DNA of 64,000 nucleotides from Caldilineaceae bacterium (GTDB taxonomy: Bacteria; Chloroflexota; Anaerolineae; Caldilineales; Caldilineaceae), in the NCBI GenBank assembly GCA_026645575.1, contig JAPKMW010000045.1, positions 14,049 to 78,048 on the forward strand. The letters run 5' to 3'. The position numbers and the translations under genes were made by a program. The notes under the pieces were generated by a model. It saw only the letters and a program-made list of their open reading frames with translations. It searched no databases and was not told the origin of the DNA. Below, piece after piece: positions 60,026-64,000 of the stretch (within the stretch, counting starts at the first letter, position 1; every line of letters begins with the position of its first letter).

Positions 60026-61911
60026 ACCGTTGGCTACCGCTGCTACTCAGCAGCCTCGGCGCACTTCTTTTTATGACCGCCGGCGGCTGGACATTCGGCT
60101 ATCAACCGCTTTGGGCGTTCAGTTTCCTGATCTACGTCCCCCTTCCCATCCGTCTTTCCCTTGGCGGCCTGGTCATCCTCGCCGCCCTGCTTGTTCCCAG
60201 GCTCAACGTGGGAATGCAGCAACCAGAGAGTTCTCAACGCGCTGCGGCCCCACTGCTCAGCCGTCAAACATTCTTCTATCTCATCTTCGTCGGCCTGCTC
60301 TTCTGGTTCGGGCGCGAACAAACCTACCACGGCGACGCTCTGCTCAAACTCCACCTGCTTGCCACCCAAAGCCTGCGCACCGACCCCTACATCTGGAAAG
60401 AGCCATTGGACAGTTTCAGTGCGTACAGCCTGACTGCCTTCGTTCAACGGTGGCAAGGATCACCTGCCACCGCCGTCGCCTTGCTCAGTGTGTTGGCCGG
60501 CGTTGTCTACGTTGCCGCCATTATCAGCCTCATGCGGCTACTGGCCGTCACCCGTTGCCAGCAAATTAGCTATGCCGTTGCCCTCCTGGCTTTGGGGAGT
60601 AGTCAGCTCTGGTTTGGTCACATTGAGAACTACAGCCTGGTCACAGCCGCCACCTTTGTCACCATTGTCCTGGCCATTGGCTATCTGAAAGAGCGGGTGT
60701 CCCTGGCGTGGGTAGGCGTGGCTGCCGGGGTGGCTGTGAGTTTTCATCCACAAGCGCTCTTTGCCATGCCTGCTGTACTCGCGCTGTGTAAAAAGCCGTA
60801 CTGGCTGCGCCAACTTCTTGTTTTGGGCAGCAGCGCCCTCGTGGTCCCACTGTCCACGGTTGCGCTGCTCTGGCTGGCCGGTGCGCCATTACCCACCTTT
60901 GGTAACGGCTACGCCGGCGATCCTCAACTCTTTTGGCGGGTCGACCAGGCGTTGACGCCCAGTCGTTTACTGGATGCGCTGAACAACCTCTGGCTGATTG
61001 CTCCGCTGGCTCCACTCTGGCTGGTAATCGGCGGATGGGGTTTCACCAAAGTGCAACTGCGCCAAGACGCCATCTTTCGCTACCTCAGCCTGGTGGCCAT
61101 TGGCTTGCTCTTCTACCACTTTAGCTTCCAGAATGACCTACCTCGTTGGCGCGACTGGGATCTCTTTGCCATCACCGGCCCGGCATTGACCCTGTGGGGG
61201 ATCTACAGTTGGTGGGAGAGTAGCCAGCGTGCGTTGCACAGGGTAGGAACCGGTTCGGTTGACCAGTCTTTAGTTACCCCGTGCAACGCACGCTGGCCGG
61301 CGCTCGTCTTTGCGGCCCTGTTCACCACCGCTTGGGTCGGTGTCAATCACTATCACCTTTTGCTGCGCCCGAACCCCGATCAACGCGAAATTTACCGCCA
61401 GTATCAACTGCTCGATCTACGGGCGATGCTTTCCACCGCCACCATTACACCCAATACCCCCATCTGCGCCGAAGCGACCGGCTGTGAACGGGTCAGCGCC
61501 GCCAGCTTTACCATGCCGCAAGATGGCGACGAACGTCCGGCGATCTTTGCTCATGCGCCGGCTCAGATCGCCTGGTCGCTGCATGTGCCAACGGAGCGGA
61601 GCTTTCTCTGGCTCAGCCCGGCCCTTGATCCCGTGGCTTGGGGCTGGGGTGGCGATGGCGTCACCTTTGCCGTGATTGTGCGTCATGACGGCAGTGAAGA
61701 AACCCTCTGGTCACGTCATCTCAGCCCAACCGAACCGCGTGATCTGGATTGGCAGGAAGCCTTTGTGGATTTGAGTTCCTATGCCGGTCAATCGGTAACG
61801 CTCATACTTGTCACGGCTCCCGGAATGGCGGATAATAATGCTGGTGATCGCGCCGGGTGGGGGCTGCCGTGGCTGATGCGCGGGACAGTGGATCGGCGGT
61901 TTATACCTTAA
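60022..61911 (+). CDS. Polytopic membrane protein, probable GT-C glycosyltransferase
   Basis: 629 residues with about 12 hydrophobic helices. The first extracytoplasmic segment is FGREQTYHGDALLKLHLLAT, in which HGDA could be the acidic loop. The C-terminal 150 residues are strand-rich and exported (LHVPTERSFLWLSP, GDGVTFAVIVRHDGSEETLW, SYAGQSVTLILVTAPG), resembling carbohydrate-binding beta-sandwiches. ATG overlaps the stop of the preceding gene (ATGA). It is the partner of the GT at 57893, but no family motif is strong enough to name the reaction. Confidence 0.72.
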   Translation: MNRWLPLLLSSLGALLFMTAGGWTFGYQPLWAFSFLIYVPLPIRLSLGGLVILAALLVPRLNVGMQQPESSQRAAAPLLSRQTFFYLIFVGLLFWFGREQTYHGDALLKLHLLATQSLRTDPYIWKEPLDSFSAYSLTAFVQRWQGSPATAVALLSVLAGVVYVAAIISLMRLLAVTRCQQISYAVALLALGSSQLWFGHIENYSLVTAATFVTIVLAIGYLKERVSLAWVGVAAGVAVSFHPQALFAMPAVLALCKKPYWLRQLLVLGSSALVVPLSTVALLWLAGAPLPTFGNGYAGDPQLFWRVDQALTPSRLLDALNNLWLIAPLAPLWLVIGGWGFTKVQLRQDAIFRYLSLVAIGLLFYHFSFQNDLPRWRDWDLFAITGPALTLWGIYSWWESSQRALHRVGTGSVDQSLVTPCNARWPALVFAALFTTAWVGVNHYHLLLRPNPDQREIYRQYQLLDLRAMLSTATITPNTPICAEATGCERVSAASFTMPQDGDERPAIFAHAPAQIAWSLHVPTERSFLWLSPALDPVAWGWGGDGVTFAVIVRHDGSEETLWSRHLSPTEPRDLDWQEAFVDLSSYAGQSVTLILVTAPGMADNNAGDRAGWGLPWLMRGTVDRRFIP

Positions 61912-61916
61912 GAGAT

Positions 61917-61997
61917 AAGGAGATTGAGAGATACAGCGATTGAGAGATGACACTACCATACTGTCCAACTTTAATCGCTGTATCTCTCAATCTCCTT
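61917..61997. repeat. Perfect 25-bp inverted repeat, family C
   Basis: Arms 61917-61941 and 61973-61997, loop 31 nt; arm core GAGATTGAGAGATA, akin to the 56398 element. It lies between the GT and PIG-L genes and contains the TTG that falsely opens the PIG-L frame upstream. Confidence 0.88.
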
Positions 61998-62019
61998 GCA
62001 TGCAACGAAAGACGAAGTT

Positions 62020-62883
62020 ATGCAACGACAACAGACCTTATTGGGTGTTTTCGCTCACCCGGATGATGAGAGTTTTGGGCCAGGCGGCACGATGGCGCGT
62101 TATGCGGCTGAGGGCAAGCAGGTGCATATTGTGATTGCCACCGACGGCATTGCCGGTTCGGTGGAAGACCCCAAACATCTCGTCAGCCATGAGACGTTGG
62201 CGCAAGTGCGTTCGACTGAACTCTCCAATGCTGCTGTCGCCTTAGGCGTCACCAGCATCTGGTCGTTGCCCTATCGCGACAGTGGAATGCGCAACACGCC
62301 GGAGAACTTTCATCCACAGGCATTGCTACAACAGCCGATCGAAGTGCTGACTCGTGAACTGGCCGACTACATTCGGCGGCTGCAACCGACGGTAATTGTC
62401 ACCCATGACCCCTATGGCGGCTATGGTCATCCTGATCATATTCGCCTGTGTGAGACGGTGACAGCCGCCTTTCATTTGGTGCGTAGTGAGGCGGCGCGGC
62501 GTAACAACAGCTACGCTGGGCCACAAAAGCTCTATTACACCGCCTTTGACAAACGGTTGCTCAAGGTCATTGTGCGCATGATGCCGCTCCTGGGTCACGA
62601 CCCCAAGGCAATTGGGCGTAACAAGGACATCAACCTGGTCGAGATCAGCGGCTGGGAGACGCCGGTTCATGCCCAGATCAATATTGAACCCTATCTGACG
62701 CAAAAAGATGCCGCCAGCCAGGCGCATGCCAGTCAATACAGCGGCGGGCCGGCCTTTCTGCGCTTCCTGCCCAACTTTTTGCGTCACCGTTTTCTCATCA
62801 ATGAAAGCTTCACCCGCGCCTATCCAGCGCCCAATGGGTCGGTCGAAGCTGATTTGTTTGCGGGAATAAAGAATGAGGAATAA
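62020..62883 (+). CDS. PIG-L-family N-deacetylase
   Basis: 287 residues. The zinc motif AHPDDES (after LLGVF) and the second zinc ligand region [11 protein letters not shown] are the hallmarks of the MshB/BshB/PIG-L group, metal-dependent amidases that remove acetyl from N-acetylglucosamine conjugates. Start ATG 62020 places the first strand correctly; a TTG at 61996 lies inside a repeat. The region around residues 195-230 ([12 protein letters not shown]) matches MshB-like proteins. The stop codon sits in a 15-bp inverted repeat. Substrate (glycolipid, thiol or other) unknown. Confidence 0.88.
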   Translation: MQRQQTLLGVFAHPDDESFGPGGTMARYAAEGKQVHIVIATDGIAGSVEDPKHLVSHETLAQVRSTELSNAAVALGVTSIWSLPYRDSGMRNTPENFHPQALLQQPIEVLTRELADYIRRLQPTVIVTHDPYGGYGHPDHIRLCETVTAAFHLVRSEAARRNNSYAGPQKLYYTAFDKRLLKVIVRMMPLLGHDPKAIGRNKDINLVEISGWETPVHAQINIEPYLTQKDAASQAHASQYSGGPAFLRFLPNFLRHRFLINESFTRAYPAPNGSVEADLFAGIKNEE

Positions 62884-62928
62884 AGAATGGAGCAGCCCAG
62901 TTCCTGATTCCTTATTCTTTATTCCTCA
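62874..62928. repeat. Inverted repeat overlapping the PIG-L stop codon
   Basis: Perfect 15-bp arms TGAGGAATAAAGAAT (62874-62888) and ATTCTTTATTCCTCA (62914-62928). The PIG-L stop TAA (62881-62883) lies in the left arm, and related words flank the arms. Confidence 0.8.
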
Positions 62929-62947
62929 ATTCCTTCGGGGGCCGCTT

Positions 62948-63178
62948 ATGGAAATTCACGAACAGCTTTATATCGGCGATGTAGTCGAAATGCGGAAAGC
63001 GCACCCGTGTGGCGGCTTGCAGTGGCAAGTGGTGCGAGTGGGCGCAGATATTGGGTTGGTTTGCCTGACCTGTCAGCGGCGGGTGATGTTGGCGCGACGT
63101 GAATTTGCCCGCCGCGCCAAAAAATTTATCCAACGGGGTGTCTCTACTACAGATGCATCACAGGAGAAGAAGGCATGA
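62948..63178 (+). CDS. DUF951-family protein
   Basis: 76 residues, a very short protein matching DUF951 along its whole length: [37 protein letters not shown], then a basic tail ([12 protein letters not shown]). The HPCGG and CLTC cysteines could bind zinc. Function unknown; the family occurs in Firmicutes and Chloroflexota. ATG 62948 is preceded by a G-run (CGGGGG). It overlaps the next gene by 4 nt (ATGA), so coupling is likely. Confidence 0.88.
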   Translation: MEIHEQLYIGDVVEMRKAHPCGGLQWQVVRVGADIGLVCLTCQRRVMLARREFARRAKKFIQRGVSTTDASQEKKA

Positions 63179-63927
63179 AACGGACCGAACTCGTTGATTA
63201 CTTGGACAGCTACCTGCGCATTGCCGAAATTCGCGACTATGGCCCGCAAGGCTTGCAGATAGAGGGGCGAGAAGAGGTACAGCGGATCGTCGGATTGGTG
63301 GACGCCCATCAACCGTGTGTCGAGGCCGCCATTGCGCAAGATGCTGACCTAATGCTGGTGCATCATGGTATCTTTTGGGGAACGCCCAAGCTCTTGCGCG
63401 ACGGTTACGGACGGTTGGTGCGTACCTTCCTGGACGCCAATCTCAATCTCTATGCCGCCCATCTGGCGTTGGATGCGCACCCGGAGGTGGGCAATAACGC
63501 TGAACTCGCCCGCCGGTTGGGATTGGACGTGACAGGATGGTGGGGCAACGCCAATGGCGTTAAACTGGCTGTGCTGGCGCAGGCGTCCCAGCCGGTTACG
63601 CTCGATGATCTGGTCGCGCACTTTGAGCAGCAGGTGGGGCCGGTCAAGCTAATCCAGCCCAATGGCCCCCGGCTCATTCAGCGCGTTGGCATTCTCAGCG
63701 GCTTTGGCGCCCGCGACATCGACGAAGCCGCTCGCCTCGGCTGCGATCTCTATCTGACCGGCGAGACGAGTCACGCGCAATATTACGACGCGTTCAATGC
63801 CGGGATCAATGTGGTCTATGGCGGTCATTACACAACGGAAACGGTGGGTGTGCAGGCGTTGGGTAAGCATCTACAGGAGAAATTTGGGATCGACTTTACC
63901 TTTATCGACCTGCCGACCGGCTTATGA
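63175..63927 (+). CDS. NIF3-family dinuclear metal protein (DUF34, YqfO-like)
   Basis: 250 residues. Metal-binding motifs: [10 protein letters not shown] near residue 62, [13 protein letters not shown], and [10 protein letters not shown] near the end (His and Glu). Complete for the short form of NIF3, without the central extension of some YqfO proteins. The family forms a hexameric toroid; its reaction is debated (GTP cyclohydrolase-like or metal chaperone). ATG overlaps the DUF951 stop. Confidence 0.9.
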   Translation: MKRTELVDYLDSYLRIAEIRDYGPQGLQIEGREEVQRIVGLVDAHQPCVEAAIAQDADLMLVHHGIFWGTPKLLRDGYGRLVRTFLDANLNLYAAHLALDAHPEVGNNAELARRLGLDVTGWWGNANGVKLAVLAQASQPVTLDDLVAHFEQQVGPVKLIQPNGPRLIQRVGILSGFGARDIDEAARLGCDLYLTGETSHAQYYDAFNAGINVVYGGHYTTETVGVQALGKHLQEKFGIDFTFIDLPTGL

Positions 63928-64000
63928 AGAGTGCTACGTGCTGCGTAATTATCTGTAGGGGCGCACCCTTGTGGTCGCCCAGAACATCAATAGGTTGGGG
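63928..64000. other. Right edge with partial repeat
   Basis: No gene in 73 bp. GTAGGGGCGCACCCTTGTGG followed by TCGCCC (about 63955-63980) looks like an imperfect inverted repeat of the GTAGGGGCG-type, sharing GTAGGGGC with 12100-12107. The element may continue beyond the window. Confidence 0.4.

Overview
The window looks like a chromosomal segment of a Chloroflexota bacterium (Anaerolineae/Caldilineae type). That assignment is an inference from gene content: DUF951, Uma2, several membrane glycosyltransferases with an outer beta-sandwich, Ras-like GTPase and STAND ATPase genes, a giant secreted beta-helix protein ending in a YLPL-type tail, and a predicted non-discriminating AspRS. No 16S rRNA, tRNA, CRISPR array or insertion sequence with a transposase was seen.

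Layout. 1-4.8 kb (minus strand): a cut-off metallo-beta-lactamase-fold protein with an altered metal site, a divergent GroEL paralog, a probable 6S-like RNA, and aspS. 5.1-8.6 kb (plus): a compact cassette of two coiled-coil proteins sharing an RDLIFG motif, a Rab/Ras-like GTPase and a soluble PAS histidine kinase, driven by a promoter that carries a 25-bp operator-like palindrome. 8.7-14.4 kb: a SNF2 helicase with an apparently leaderless message, its SWIM-type zinc-finger partner, a small membrane protein and a GNAT protein. 14.4-19.8 kb: one GT4 and two GT39-like glycosyltransferases. 20.2-23.1 kb: a DUF3307 membrane protein, a Cys-rich small secreted protein and an ABC-F ATPase. 23.4-31.3 kb: two near-duplicate membrane-anchored lipases flanking a TPR hybrid histidine kinase and a STAND ATPase, then a lipoprotein cytochrome c.

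31.6-48.1 kb is one secreted protein of about 5,490 residues: signal peptide, autotransporter-type beta-helix repeats, six homologous PMP-like beta-helix modules, DUF11 and cadherin-like domains, a Thr/Pro/Ala stalk of about 550 residues and two SdrD-B-like domains. 48.3-57.6 kb (minus): a membrane-anchored protein kinase, a phage-like RecA/Sak4-type ATPase, two GNAT proteins, and a cysS-Uma2-rlmB operon, then a PIN/TRAM membrane protein. 57.9-63.9 kb (plus): two more membrane glycosyltransferases, a PIG-L deacetylase, DUF951 and a NIF3 protein.

A feature of the whole window is that gene borders carry long, nearly perfect inverted repeats (21-31 bp arms) of several unrelated sequence families, some present at several loci and some supplying the stop codon of the adjacent gene. 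They look like small non-autonomous palindromic elements. Best candidates for something new: the GTPase cassette with its operator, these palindrome families, and the giant surface protein. All family assignments were made by eye from motifs; no database search was run.
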